The position numbers and the translations under genes were made by a program. A model generated the notes under the pieces. It made no database searches. It was not told the DNA's origin and saw only the letters and a program-made list of their open reading frames with translations. Source: Saccharomyces mikatae IFO 1815 (lineage: Eukaryota > Ascomycota > Saccharomycetes > Saccharomycetales > Saccharomycetaceae). Taken from it: 64,000 nucleotides of DNA. The DNA lies in assembly GCF_947241705.1 (NCBI RefSeq), contig NC_079262.1:62001-126000 (forward strand). Direction: 5' to 3'. This document shows, piece after piece, positions 50,927 through 63,985 of this stretch (position 1 is its first letter; each line of letters opens with the position of its first letter).

Positions 50927-53176
50927 ATGACAAGACGTACTACTATAGACCCTGATTCAGTGGTTTTGAATCCTCAGAAGTTTATTCAGAAGGAAAGATC
51001 GGACTCTAAGGTAAAGGTTGATCAAATCAACACTTTTTTAGAGTCTTCCCCTGAGAGAAGGAAATTGACACACACCTTAATAGACCAGATAGTGAATGAT
51101 CCGGTGTTGAAGACAGATACTGATTACTATGATGCTACAAAATTGCAAGAGAGAGAAATCACTGCGAAAAAAATTGCTAGACTTGCTAGTTATATGGAGC
51201 ATGATATTAAGACCGTCCGCAAGCACTTCCGCAACACTGATCTAATGGAAAATTTACAGGCAAATGATCCGGATAAGGCTGAACCTTTGACAAACCAGGA
51301 CGTGTCTATATTTGATAAGAGGTTGTCGCTGGTAGCGAATATCGATCCTCAATTGGGTACTCGTGTGGGTGTGCACTTGGGACTCTTTGGTAACTGCATC
51401 AAAGGCAATGGTACTGACGAGCAAATTCGGTACTGGTTACAAGAAAGAGGTGCAATCTTGATGAAAGGTATATATGGCTGTTTTGCAATGACTGAACTAG
51501 GACATGGTTCCAATGTTGCTCAGTTGCAGACAAGAGCGGTGTATAATGAGCAGAATGATAGTTTTATTATTGATACGCCTGACCTGACGGCCACCAAATG
51601 GTGGATTGGTGGTGCTGCTCATTCTGCCACCCACGCTACGGTATATGCTAGGTTGATTGTTGAAGGTAAGGACTACGGTGTGAAAACGTTTGTTGTTCCT
51701 CTGAGAGACCCTTCAAATTTCCAATTGTTATCTGGAGTTTCAATAGGTGATATTGGGGCAAAGATGGGTCGTGATGGTATTGATAATGGTTGGATTCAAT
51801 TCAGGAACGTAGTTATTCCCAGAGAATTTATGCTAAGTCGATTTACTAAAGTTATTCGCTCACCAGATGGTTCAGTCACTGTTAAGACCGAACCACAATT
51901 AGATCAGATTTCAGGTTATAGTGCGTTACTAAGTGGGAGAGTTAACATGGTCATGGATTCATTTAGGTTTGGTTCGAAGTTTGCCACTATTGCAGTGCGT
52001 TACGCAGTGGGTCGTCAGCAATTTGCACCTAAAAAAGGATTGTCCGAAACGCAATTGATTGACTATCCCCTTCATCAATATCGTGTTTTACCGCAATTAT
52101 GTGTTCCGTATTTGGTATCCCCTGTAGCTTTTAAATTAATGGACAATTACTATTCCACTTTGGACGAGTTATACAAAGCGTCCTCATCTGTGGACAAATC
52201 TGCTCTAGTTACTGTCAGTAAGAAACTGAAGAATTTGTTCATTGATAGTGCTAGCTTGAAAGCCACAAATACATGGCTCATTGCTACCTTGATTGACGAA
52301 TTGAGACAAACATGCGGAGGACATGGATATTCTCAATATAATGGATTTGGTAAAGGTTATGACGACTGGGTGGTTCAGTGTACATGGGAAGGTGATAACA
52401 ACGTCTTATCTTTAACTTCAGCAAAATCAATATTGAAAAAATTCGTTGATTCCGCTACCAAGGGCAAATTTGACAACGCTCTAGATATAGATTCTTTCTC
52501 TTACTTGAAACCTGAGTACTTGGGATCCGTAATTTCTGGTGGAACGAAAAGTGGTTTGAAAGAGCTAGGTGATTACACCGAAATTTGGTCTATTACTTTG
52601 GTTAAACTATTGGCACATATTGGTACCTTAATTGAAAAATCAAGAAGTATTGATACCGTCTCCAAGCTCTTAGTTTTAGTGTCCAAATTTCATGCTTTGC
52701 GTTGTATGTTGAAAACCTATTATGAAAAGTTAAATTCTTTAGGTGATTCTCACATCACTGATGAAATTACTAAGGAATCCTTGTGGAATGTTTACAAGTT
52801 ATTTTCGTTGTACTTTATTGACAAGCATTCAGGAGAATTCCAGCAATTTAAGATTTTTACACCCGATCAAATCTCGAAAGTTGTGCAACCACAATTATTG
52901 TCTCTCTTACCAATTGTGAGAAAAGATTGTATAAGTTTGACTGATTCTTTTGAACTTCCTGATGCAATGTTAAATGCTCCTATCGGTTACTTCGATGGTG
53001 ATATCTATCACAACTACTTCAACGAGGTTTGCCGCAATAATCCAGTGGAAGCAGATGGAGCAGGTAAACCTTCCTATCATGAACTGTTGAGTAGCATGCT
53101 TGGTAGAGGGTTCGAATTCGATCAAAAGCTAGGTGGTGCAGCCAATGCTGAAACTTTATCAAAATTGAACAAATGA
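50927..53176 (+). CDS. POX1: Peroxisomal acyl-CoA oxidase Pox1 (Fox1)
   Basis: 749 residues. Pox1 does the first step of peroxisomal beta-oxidation: FAD-dependent acyl-CoA to trans-2-enoyl-CoA, giving H2O2. The N-terminal helical domain is followed by the FAD/substrate core with CFAMTELGHGSNVAQLQT, ATKWWIGGAAHSATHATVYA and the late QTCGGHGYSQYNG motif. The catalytic-type Glu lies in CTWEGDNNV (about Glu488). The C-terminal domain mediates dimer contact. It ends in LNK, not a PTS1 tripeptide; yeast Pox1 is known to enter peroxisomes with Pex5 without a PTS1. Controlled by paired oleate-response elements upstream. Confidence 0.97.
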   Translation: MTRRTTIDPDSVVLNPQKFIQKERSDSKVKVDQINTFLESSPERRKLTHTLIDQIVNDPVLKTDTDYYDATKLQEREITAKKIARLASYMEHDIKTVRKHFRNTDLMENLQANDPDKAEPLTNQDVSIFDKRLSLVANIDPQLGTRVGVHLGLFGNCIKGNGTDEQIRYWLQERGAILMKGIYGCFAMTELGHGSNVAQLQTRAVYNEQNDSFIIDTPDLTATKWWIGGAAHSATHATVYARLIVEGKDYGVKTFVVPLRDPSNFQLLSGVSIGDIGAKMGRDGIDNGWIQFRNVVIPREFMLSRFTKVIRSPDGSVTVKTEPQLDQISGYSALLSGRVNMVMDSFRFGSKFATIAVRYAVGRQQFAPKKGLSETQLIDYPLHQYRVLPQLCVPYLVSPVAFKLMDNYYSTLDELYKASSSVDKSALVTVSKKLKNLFIDSASLKATNTWLIATLIDELRQTCGGHGYSQYNGFGKGYDDWVVQCTWEGDNNVLSLTSAKSILKKFVDSATKGKFDNALDIDSFSYLKPEYLGSVISGGTKSGLKELGDYTEIWSITLVKLLAHIGTLIEKSRSIDTVSKLLVLVSKFHALRCMLKTYYEKLNSLGDSHITDEITKESLWNVYKLFSLYFIDKHSGEFQQFKIFTPDQISKVVQPQLLSLLPIVRKDCISLTDSFELPDAMLNAPIGYFDGDIYHNYFNEVCRNNPVEADGAGKPSYHELLSSMLGRGFEFDQKLGGAANAETLSKLNK

Positions 53177-53423
53177 GCAGAGTGGTCATGTTCTTCTTTA
53201 AAGCCTTTGCTTTGTAACCATTTTTCGAATTCATTAACATGGCCAATTTCTAAAACAATAAGGGAACTAGAAAAATTCTAAGGAAAAGCCATCCTATATG
53301 CATACCATTTTTTTCTCAATCCAACTACATATTTTAGTAATAATCTCATAATTATGACATATCAACGATCTAACTACAGTACTAGCCTTATCGGCAATGA
53401 TAAGGCTAATTGGCAAAAATTAA

Positions 53424-53495
53424 TGCCATCTCCTAGAATCGAACCAGGGTTTCATCGGCCACAACGATGTGTACTAACCACTATACTAAGATGGC
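53424..53495 (-). tRNA. tRNA-His (GTG)
   Basis: 72 nt on the minus strand, GCCATCTTAGTATAGTGGTT... ending GGAGATGGCA. Anticodon loop TTGTGGC carries GTG. The T loop is GTTCGATTC. As in other eukaryotic tRNA-His genes, G-1 is not encoded as a pairing base here and is added later by Thg1. A T run (TTTTT on the minus strand) follows the gene. Matches tH(GUG)G1 by place. Confidence 0.97.
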
Positions 53496-53581
53496 AAAGA
53501 ACTGTTGGGAAGTTATCAACTTTGATAACTATATAGCCTACTTTAGTTGTAACGACTATGTTGCAGTTGTTTAGTTAGTTT

Positions 53582-54298
53582 TGAGATAATAGTGGAGTTT
53601 GATGTAATTGTTGGGATTCCATTTTGTTGGAATAAGTGATTACCACTATACATTTATTCATATAAATTGTTGTAGTTGATGACGAACATTCTTTAACATG
53701 ATACTAATGATGTTGAGTAAATTAATACTAACATTCTTATGGTGATACCAATTTAAATGGAGTAGGGAAATTCTAATTATAGAATTTCCTGCACTAATAA
53801 GATAAAGATCTATTAATTGTCCAGAACTTAGTATATAAGAAGATGAGTTAACACTAAATTCTTATCATCAACACTCTGATTTATGTCTGAACCTTTTGGT
53901 TTAATACACCCAATCAGCGTGTGTTTTATATACCTCTCTTATATAATTAAGAAGGAACGACTATTCTTAATTATTACAACTTACTACACTACTAATTATC
54001 AACACATTTTTTATAAGGCAATAATATTAAGTATGTAGATATACTAGAAGTTCTCCTCAGAGATTTAGGAATCCATAAAAGGGAATCTGCAATTCTACAC
54101 AATTCTATAAACATTATTATCATCGTTTTATATGTTGTTATTCATTTATCCTATTACATTATCGATCCTTGCGTTTCAGCTTCCACTAATTTAGATGACT
54201 ATTTCTCATCATTTGCGTCATCTTCTAACACCGTATATGATAATATACTAGTAGTATGACTACTAGTTGATACACGATAGTTGATTTTCATTCCAACA
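53582..54298 (-). mobile_element. Solo delta-type LTR, minus orientation, interrupted by a tau LTR
   Basis: On the minus strand it starts at 54298 with TGTTGGAATG and ends near 53582 with TTATCTCA. It is split by a tau (53625-54004). Without it about 330 bp remain, the normal delta length. It has the delta words CGCAAGGATCGATAATG and GAGAACTTCTAGTATATC. I see no 5-bp duplication at its ends. It starts 87 bp upstream of tRNA-His. No internal genes. Confidence 0.87.
53625..54004 (+). mobile_element. Solo tau-type LTR (Ty4-like), variant B
   Basis: 380 bp, TGTTGGAATAAGTG to TATCAACA, flanked by the duplication CATTT (53620-53624 and 54005-54009) inside the delta. It is nearly identical to the tau at 16626-17006. 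Solo LTR, youngest layer here. Confidence 0.88.
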
Positions 54299-54625
54299 AT
54301 AAGGATTGATAATGTAATAGGACAATGAATGATAAAGAACAAAACAAGAGAATATATATATATAACTATGTAGAATTACCGATTTCCCTGTTTCTCATGA
54401 TTTCTATCTCTATATACGTAAATATCAAGTTCATCTTGCGATTAATAGATCTTTAACTTTACTGCTCCCACATTATCACGTAGTCACATATCATTCTTCA
54501 CCTTGAAACATTAATGACGTGTTCCTTCTGATGGCTTCAGAAGATCACTGATTGGTTATTTATGAAGAATAATAGGTCACTATTCCAACAATAATACTAG
54601 TATATAGTCATATACGGTGGTAGTT
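54299..54625. mobile_element. Decayed LTR scraps (delta-like and tau-like)
   Basis: Three adjoining fragments. About 54299-54400 resembles plus-strand delta (AAGGATTGATAATGTAATAGG). About 54420-54578 resembles a minus-strand tau: it ends TATTCCAACA and, reversed, has AAAGATCTATTAAT. About 54579-54625 resembles the 5' part of a plus-strand delta (CTAGTATAT...CATATACGGTG). All are strongly diverged, so old. Borders are approximate. Confidence 0.5.
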
Positions 54626-54929
54626 GACAGAATTGGTTTCAATAATATTGCCACTAAAAAGGAAAAAGAGCCCATTATTTTTGCTATGTTAGGTTAATGT
54701 CTCAAACTATTATATAAAAGTGACTGTAGCACTGCCTCTATATTTAAAATATCACTTCTCTAGAAGAATTGGTAAACTATATGTATATGTTTATGTGTCA
54801 AAATCATTGTGAAGGTCGAAACTTAAAAAAAGTGTTACGTGATGTCTTTGTCCAGCAATCGCGAAGAGTTTAACTATATAAGTCATTGCCATTTCCGTCC
54901 TTTTACGATGTGAGCTTTAATTCGTTAAC

Positions 54930-57182
54930 TCAAAAATCAGTCATCTCGAAAGAGTCATCAATTTCAGTACTCGGAAGACTAGTATATTTCTTTTTATTTT
55001 TACTCTTCGTTTTGGAACTTGAATCATTGGACTTACTATTTGCAGGTACTCTGCCTTCTAACTGCTCATCATGTTCTAAGTCATCCTCCACTCCAAATCC
55101 TCTCTCCAAGTCATCTGCCCACGAAACAGTCTTATTGGGACTATCATGTTGTCTGTTATTTGGATTAACTAGAATTGTGTGATGCGCTTTTCTCCTCGCT
55201 CTTCTATCATACAAGTACACTCCAATAACAACCACCAAGAATGCTACGATAGTAACTACCACGGCTTTATGTTTGTACATTGAAATTTCCTCTGCAAACT
55301 CTTCTACTTGTTCTTCTTGTTGTTCATATTCTTGAGTTTTGTGCCTGCTATCTTCGAGGCCTTGGTTATTGTGTTTTTCATCGTCGTCATCCTCGTCATC
55401 CTCGTGATCGTCATCTTCCTCGTGATCGTCATCTTCCTCGTGATCGTCATCTTCCTCGTGATCGTCATCTTCCTCGTGATCGTCATCTTCCTCGTGATCG
55501 TCGTCTTCCCCATGATCGTCGTCTTCCCCATGATCGCCGTCTTCATTACTACCTTCATCAATTTTACCATCTTTTTCTTTTTCTTCTTCTTTCTGCACTT
55601 CTTGTTCACCTTGAATATTTTCTTTTGATTCAGCATTGTTTTCAGTAGAACCATCCTCACCACCATTGTCGTCAGTGGTAATCATAACATTTTTTCCATC
55701 AATATCAGATATCATAACATTGTTCAAATAAATGTCAACAATACCTCTGCTCACTAAACTTTTATCAGAGGGTACCATGTGGGAAGCGTTATAGACACTA
55801 ATAAATGTCAACCTTCTGTCATACTTCACGTATCCGCTAAATACATTGTTCTCATCTGTGCTATTCATTTTATGGATCCAATCGAATAAGACGGCATTGT
55901 CGCTGAACCCCTTTGATCCATCCCATTGTAAACCCTTTATGGTATCTAAAACACCCTTGTTATTGCAAATCAAATCTTTGTCACCATTGAACAAGACAAT
56001 TTCGATGCCACTTTCAAGTAATTTCGGTAATAAGTGGACGGATGGCTTTGAAGTAGGGTTGGATAATTTTTTTCCAACATCATTAGTACATTCATCCCAA
56101 TGGTCAATTTTATCAGAATCAAGATGCAGTGAATCAATAACACCGGGGGTACTGAAGAATTTTTTGACATAAGAAATATCCTCTGGCCAATTCATACCAC
56201 ATGATGGATACCTATCTCTTAAATCGATGTTGTACATATTCAGACAGTCCGTACTTCCTTTCTGTGATGATTCCTTTGTATAAAGCAACAAACTGTTGAG
56301 AATATTTTCACACTCTTGATACGAAAACTGGTTTACTCCATCTGTAGGAGCGGAGTTTATTAAATTCTGACAATTTTCGTGTGCCTTAGTTAAACGTTTG
56401 AAGTTAGGATTAGTTTCATCGATCAGTTTGTTCTCCATAGCAAACGGAAGGTATGATAGAGACTGTGTATTGGGGTCAATCCAACCGTTACCAATCAATA
56501 GCGCTTTCAAGTTATAAGTATTACCATCAATCTTTGAGAATTTGTTATGATTTAAAATGGCGTTGGCAAAGAATGGTATATATTGCCCAGCGTAACTTTC
56601 ACCCGAAATTATGATTTCTCTTGTGAGATCATCAGGGAAAATTTTGAAGTAATTTTCGAGGAAATCCATAAAGTGTTTAGTCACAATTTCTAGGTCTTCA
56701 TCGAATTTGCTTGTGTCGACAGCACCTTTTCTTTCTTCGACAGAAAATCCGGTACCGAAAGGTTGATCGATAAACAAAAGGTCACCTTTAGATATCCAGG
56801 ACCCTTCATTTAGATAAAGTCTGCCATCTGAGTTTACCCTAAAAGGGCCAGATTCGACTAAAGCGCCATCCATGGAAGAGCAACCGGGGCCACCGTTTAG
56901 CCAAATGATTAAAGGACGATCGATGCTAGCATTAGAATCGTTATTTGCAAATTTCCAAAAAAAATACTGCAGGTTGGAGTCATCCTGTTCACTTGCATCT
57001 TCGGAACGTAACGGAATATGGCCAGCATGCATTTGTGGAATTTTTGAAGGGTCGTCCAACTCAGATAACCCTGGCAATAACTCATAAGCCACTTTGTAGT
57101 CCTCAGATGACGGAAGGGATGATGAGATTTTTATTAAAGCAAAAATGGCGAGCCATCTCGTAAACCACATATGGTAAAACAT
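54930..57182 (-). CDS. KEX1: Golgi serine carboxypeptidase Kex1
   Basis: 750 residues. Kex1 trims C-terminal Lys and Arg from peptides already cut by Kex2, such as alpha-factor, in the late Golgi. A signal peptide covers residues 1-22. The S10 carboxypeptidase domain has GGPGCSSMDG at 97-106, catalytic Ser196 in GESYAGQ, Asp403 in NGDKDLIC and His468 in NASHMVP. An acidic lumenal stretch of about 130 residues follows; it includes eight DDDHEE-type units at about 547-594. One membrane helix lies at about 639-657, then a cytosolic tail. The tail of S. cerevisiae Kex1 is similar but its acidic stretch lacks the regular His units as I recall it. Confidence 0.96.
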   Translation of the reverse strand: MFYHMWFTRWLAIFALIKISSSLPSSEDYKVAYELLPGLSELDDPSKIPQMHAGHIPLRSEDASEQDDSNLQYFFWKFANNDSNASIDRPLIIWLNGGPGCSSMDGALVESGPFRVNSDGRLYLNEGSWISKGDLLFIDQPFGTGFSVEERKGAVDTSKFDEDLEIVTKHFMDFLENYFKIFPDDLTREIIISGESYAGQYIPFFANAILNHNKFSKIDGNTYNLKALLIGNGWIDPNTQSLSYLPFAMENKLIDETNPNFKRLTKAHENCQNLINSAPTDGVNQFSYQECENILNSLLLYTKESSQKGSTDCLNMYNIDLRDRYPSCGMNWPEDISYVKKFFSTPGVIDSLHLDSDKIDHWDECTNDVGKKLSNPTSKPSVHLLPKLLESGIEIVLFNGDKDLICNNKGVLDTIKGLQWDGSKGFSDNAVLFDWIHKMNSTDENNVFSGYVKYDRRLTFISVYNASHMVPSDKSLVSRGIVDIYLNNVMISDIDGKNVMITTDDNGGEDGSTENNAESKENIQGEQEVQKEEEKEKDGKIDEGSNEDGDHGEDDDHGEDDDHEEDDDHEEDDDHEEDDDHEEDDDHEEDDDHEDDEDDDDEKHNNQGLEDSRHKTQEYEQQEEQVEEFAEEISMYKHKAVVVTIVAFLVVVIGVYLYDRRARRKAHHTILVNPNNRQHDSPNKTVSWADDLERGFGVEDDLEHDEQLEGRVPANSKSNDSSSKTKSKNKKKYTSLPSTEIDDSFEMTDF
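55400..55543 (-). repeat. Eight-unit 18-bp tandem repeat coding DDDHEE in KEX1
   Basis: 18-bp units starting (plus strand) at 55400, 55418, 55436, 55454, 55472, 55490, 55508 and 55526. The first five are identical or nearly so (CCTCGTGATCGTCATCTT); the last two have CCCCATG starts and encode Gly variants. Read on the minus strand they give DGDHGE, DDDHGE, then five DDDHEE and one DDDHED. Homogeneity points to recent slippage or unequal exchange. Confidence 0.92.
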
Positions 57183-57615
57183 CTATCCTGATCTTTATAG
57201 ATACTTTTTTCTATAACCAGGGCACGTTTGAAAGATATCTCTCAAGCGGTTAATACCTGGAATATAATGTGAGAAATAACTTCTCTCGATGTTTACTGCT
57301 TTATCAGGAAGGTTTTTTTTTTTCTAGTATTCGCTTCCGGTTTCTGGTAAACATGCTTACATATTTATTAGTGACAAAATCTGAAAATTAGAGCTGAAAA
57401 GGTCGCAATTTGTTTGTTTACAAAGTAACCTATTTCTAAAATGATTGAAACCAGGAATCAACTATCCATCAATAGCGGAGTAATATGACAACAGCATTTT
57501 TCATTTTGCTGAAATATATCATACTCTTAGTTATGGAGTAGGTGACTTGCCTCTATTCACGGAAGTTACGATGTTTAAAAACAGAAAGCACACTTCGTAT
57601 GCTAAAATATAGACA

Positions 57616-57743
57616 AATTTTGAGATAATTGCTGAGATTCTATTGTTGGTAAAGGCAATATTATTTGGCATATAGAATATACTAGAAGTTCTCCTCGAGT
57701 ATATAGGAATCCAATAAATGGAACTCGTAACTCTACATAATTC
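57616..57743 (-). mobile_element. Partial delta-type LTR, minus orientation
   Basis: About 128 bp resembling the 3' half of a delta read on the minus strand (TTTTGAGATAATTG, AGAACTTCTAGTATATTC). It stops where a plus-strand delta begins. The rest of the element is absent here. Old fossil. Confidence 0.72.
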
Positions 57744-58025
57744 TGTTGTAATATAAATCAACTATCATCTACTAACTAGTATTCATACTACTAGTATATT
57801 ATCATATAGGGTGTTAGAAGATGACGCAAATGATGAGAAACAATCATCTAAATTAGTGGAAGCTGAAACGCAAGGATTGATAATGTAATAGGATAAATGA
57901 ATAACAACACATAAAACGATGAGATAATAGAGGAGAACTTCTAGTATATTCTACATATCTAATATTATTGCCTTTATCAACATTGGAACCCCAGCAATCA
58001 TCTCAAAATTCACCCAAATCTCTCT
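57744..58025 (+). mobile_element. Delta-type LTR, plus orientation, shortened
   Basis: About 282 bp with delta words CAACTATCATCTACTAACT, GAAACGCAAGGATTGATAAT and TTCTAGTATATTC, ending near TTCACCCAAATCTC. It is shorter than a full delta. It points toward the tRNA-Lys gene and ends about 86 bp upstream of it. Its right end is approximate. No coding part. Confidence 0.75.
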
Positions 58026-58110
58026 TATGACAATTAATTTGAACAGATATTTGATTTTCTTTACCCTTTGTTAAGTTAGGTGTGTTTCTTCGGAGCCCTC
58101 GAAGAACTCA

Positions 58111-58206
58111 TCCTTGTTAGCTCAGTTGGTAGAGCGTTCGGCTTTTAAGCGCTTTTGCTTAAGCAAGGATACCGAAATGTCAGGGGTTCGACCCCCCTAT
58201 GAGGAG
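58111..58206 (+). tRNA. tRNA-Lys (TTT) with 23-nt intron
   Basis: 96 nt, TCCTTGTTAGCTCAGTTGG to GAGGAG. The seven-base acceptor stem pairs with G-U wobbles. Anticodon TTT is at 58144-58146. The intron is 58148-58170, placed one base after the anticodon as in other yeast tRNAs. T loop TTCGACC. A T-rich terminator (TTTATTTTTTTT) begins just after the gene. Matches tK(UUU)G1 by place. The anticodon U34 of this tRNA is a target of Ncs6, which is also encoded in this window. Confidence 0.97.
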
Positions 58207-58231
58207 TTCTTTATTTTTTTTCACTTGAAAT

Positions 58232-58523
58232 AAGTTGAATACTAACATTCTTATGATGATACTACCAACTTAATTGGAGTAGACAAGTTTTAATAATAGA
58301 ATTTCCTGCACTAATAAGATAAAGATCTAATAGTTGACCAGAACTTAGTATATAAAAAGATGGATTATCACCCAAATCTTATCATTAATGTCCTGAACTA
58401 TGCCTGAACCTTTTGGTGTAATATAACCAATCAGCGTGTGTTTTATATACCTCTCTTATAGAGATTAAGAAGGAACGACTTATTCTTAATTATTACAACG
58501 TACTAGACAACTAATTATCAACA
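58232..58523 (+). mobile_element. Tau-type LTR fragment, 5' part lacking
   Basis: Begins near TTGAATACTAACATTC and ends TATCAACA. It shares the 3' two-thirds with the other tau copies (AATCAGCGTGTGTTTTATAT, AAGGAACGACT). It is more diverged than the copies at 16626 and 53625, hence older. It lies just downstream of tRNA-Lys. Confidence 0.8.
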
Positions 58524-58994
58524 CTTTTCTCGTTCAACTTCAAACCAATAATAATCTTGTATATTATTCAAGAGTTTCCTGATTAGATTGAGAATGACTG
58601 ACATCCTTAATCTAATCTGAAATTTTGACTTAGTAATTGCCTATCCATAAGGCATTGGCAATTGCATTGGAATAATGAAATGTATCCGGGTTACCCTCTA
58701 AATCACCATTTCTTTCTTTTATCACATTTTTCATTCTGGACTTTTTCACTTTCTCGAGGTTTTAATCTATGACTAATCATTGTAAATAAATTTAAAATTC
58801 GGAAAAAAAAATTTGTCTTCTAATCTTCTTCCCATATCTTAGGCACCTTCTTACATCTTTACAAATATATATTTGGTTTAGTTACGCATTTGGAAGGTAC
58901 TTCTTTATTTCATTTTTTCTTACATTCAACCAAGTATAGCTAAATTTTTTATAATTGGTACAGACAGTCAATAAGACAGCGGATCATTACTATC

Positions 58995-60497
58995 ATGACT
59001 TTGCCAGAATCGAAAGACTTTTCTTATTTGTTTTCGGATGAAACCAACGCACGTAAGCCATCTCCATTGAAGACGTGTATCCATCTTTTCCATGATCCTA
59101 ACATCATCTTTTTGGGCGGGGGCCTGCCATTGAAGGATTATTTCCCATGGGACAATCTATCTGTCGATTCACCAAAGCCTCCCTTTCCTTACGGTATTGG
59201 CGCCCCAATTGATGAGCAGAATTCCATAAAATACACGGTAAAAAAGGATTACCCAGATGGAAATTCCAATTCTCATAACGATATTCCATTGTCAAGGGCT
59301 TTACAATATGGACACAGCGGTGGTCAGCCTGAACTTTTAGATTTCCTTAGAGAACATACTAAGATTATACATGACCTGAAATACAAAGATTGGGATGTTT
59401 TTGCCACTGCAGGTAACACTAATGCTTGGGAATCGACTTTAAGACTCTTTTGTAACAGGGGCGATGTCATCTTGGCGGAAGCGCATTCCTTTTCATCTTC
59501 GTTAGCTTCCGCAGAAGCTCAAGGTGTGATTACGTTCCCCGTGCCAATTGATGCTGATGGTATTATTCCTGAAAAATTGGCTAAAATCATGGACAACTGG
59601 ACACCCAATGCTCCAAAACCAAAACTATTATACACTATCCCAACCGGACAAAATCCAACTGGTACCTCTATAGCTAATCATAGAAAGGAGGCAATTTACA
59701 AGATCGCACAAAAGCACGACTTCCTAATTGTGGAAGATGAGCCTTATTATTTCTTGCAGATGAATCCTTACATCAAAGATTTGAAAGAGAGAGAAAAGGC
59801 ACAAAATTGTCCTAAACAAGATCATGATGAATTTTTGAAGTCCTTGGCGAACACTTTTCTTTCCTTGGATACAGAAGGTCGTGTTATTAGAATGGATTCA
59901 TTCTCGAAAGTTTTGGCTCCGGGGACAAGATTGGGTTGGATCACAGGTTCATCTAGGATCTTGAAACATTACTTGAGTTTACATGAAATGACCGTTCAAT
60001 CACCAGCGGGTTTCACACAAGTTCTCGTCAGTTCTACGCTCTCCAGATGGGGTCAGAAGGGTTATTTAGATTGGCTACTTGGCCTACGTCACGAATACAC
60101 ATTAAAACGTGATTGTGCCATTGATGCCCTTTACAAATACCTGCCACAATGTGATGCCTTTGTCATTAACCCACCAATTGCAGGCATGTTCTTTACTGTG
60201 AATATTGATGCTTCTACTCACCCTGAATTTAGTACAAAATACAACTCAGATCCTTACCAGTTAGAGCAGAGTATTTACCATAAAGTGGTTGAACGCGGGG
60301 TTTTAGTGGTGCCTGGCTCCTGGTTTAAGAGTGAGGGTGAAACGGAACCTCCTCAACCTGCTGAATCTAAAGAAGTCAGTAATCCAAACGTAATCTTCTT
60401 CAGAGGTACTTATGCCGCCGTTTCTCCCGAGAAGTTAACAGAGGGTATAAAAAGATTGGGTGATACTTTATACGAGGAATTTGGTATTGCCAAATAG
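58995..60497 (+). CDS. ARO8: Aromatic aminotransferase I Aro8
   Basis: 500 residues. Aro8 is a PLP enzyme that makes Phe and Tyr from their keto acids with glutamate; it also handles 2-aminoadipate and methionine. Fold-type I, subclass with kynurenine aminotransferases. Seen: [38 protein letters not shown], and the Schiff-base Lys305 in [17 protein letters not shown]-terminal Arg in FFRGTYAAV is the likely carboxylate-binding region. No targeting signal. In S. cerevisiae the gene answers to Gcn4; the promoter here shows only a weak near-match. Confidence 0.97.
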   Translation: MTLPESKDFSYLFSDETNARKPSPLKTCIHLFHDPNIIFLGGGLPLKDYFPWDNLSVDSPKPPFPYGIGAPIDEQNSIKYTVKKDYPDGNSNSHNDIPLSRALQYGHSGGQPELLDFLREHTKIIHDLKYKDWDVFATAGNTNAWESTLRLFCNRGDVILAEAHSFSSSLASAEAQGVITFPVPIDADGIIPEKLAKIMDNWTPNAPKPKLLYTIPTGQNPTGTSIANHRKEAIYKIAQKHDFLIVEDEPYYFLQMNPYIKDLKEREKAQNCPKQDHDEFLKSLANTFLSLDTEGRVIRMDSFSKVLAPGTRLGWITGSSRILKHYLSLHEMTVQSPAGFTQVLVSSTLSRWGQKGYLDWLLGLRHEYTLKRDCAIDALYKYLPQCDAFVINPPIAGMFFTVNIDASTHPEFSTKYNSDPYQLEQSIYHKVVERGVLVVPGSWFKSEGETEPPQPAESKEVSNPNVIFFRGTYAAVSPEKLTEGIKRLGDTLYEEFGIAK

Positions 60498-60734
60498 ACA
60501 AATAAAAATATCAAAAGAATACGTATCAAGATTTAAAATTAGATGTAGACATTTGTGTGTAGTATTTTAATTTCTAAGATTTTTTTTTTTGGAAGTTCGC
60601 ATGAAGGAACTAAATATAATACTATTCTTCTCATTAAGAATACCGATGCATATATAAGAATACAGACAAAAAAAAAAATACAAAATGGAAAGGATATGAA
60701 AGCAAGCTATGTGATAATATGAAAGTGTACTAGC

Positions 60735-63824
<3,090 letters not shown>

Positions 63825-63985
63825 CTAGAAAGTGTATATTCTGTCTACGAGTAGGCAAAGTATACACCTTTTGAGTATGAAACTCAATGCAGATCACTTA
63901 AATTGGAAATATTTCGTTATTATTGTAGATTAAAGAACGAAAAAGAAAAAAAAGACAACAGCTACAAGATGCGCTTTTAGGCGCT

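Larger units (their letters stand above)
53177..54929. other. POX1-KEX1 spacer with tRNA-His and LTR remains
   Basis: About 1.75 kb between two 3' ends. It holds tRNA-His(GTG), a minus-strand delta with a tau inside it, and older LTR scraps to about 54625. From about 54630 to the KEX1 stop I see ordinary AT-rich 3' flank. Confidence 0.75.
57183..58994. other. KEX1-ARO8 intergenic region with tRNA-Lys and LTR remains
   Basis: 1.8 kb. KEX1 promoter at left, LTR block 57616-58025, tRNA-Lys 58111-58206, tau fragment 58232-58523, then the ARO8 promoter. The latter has a TGACTAATC word at 58770 that is one base off a Gcn4 site, and a CCGGGTTACCC palindrome-like word near 58688. Confidence 0.65.

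Noticed and set aside
55280-55666. Several long frames on both strands across the KEX1 acidic repeat
   Set aside because: An 18-bp repeat has no stops in several frames, so long shadows arise by construction. KEX1 is the real gene.
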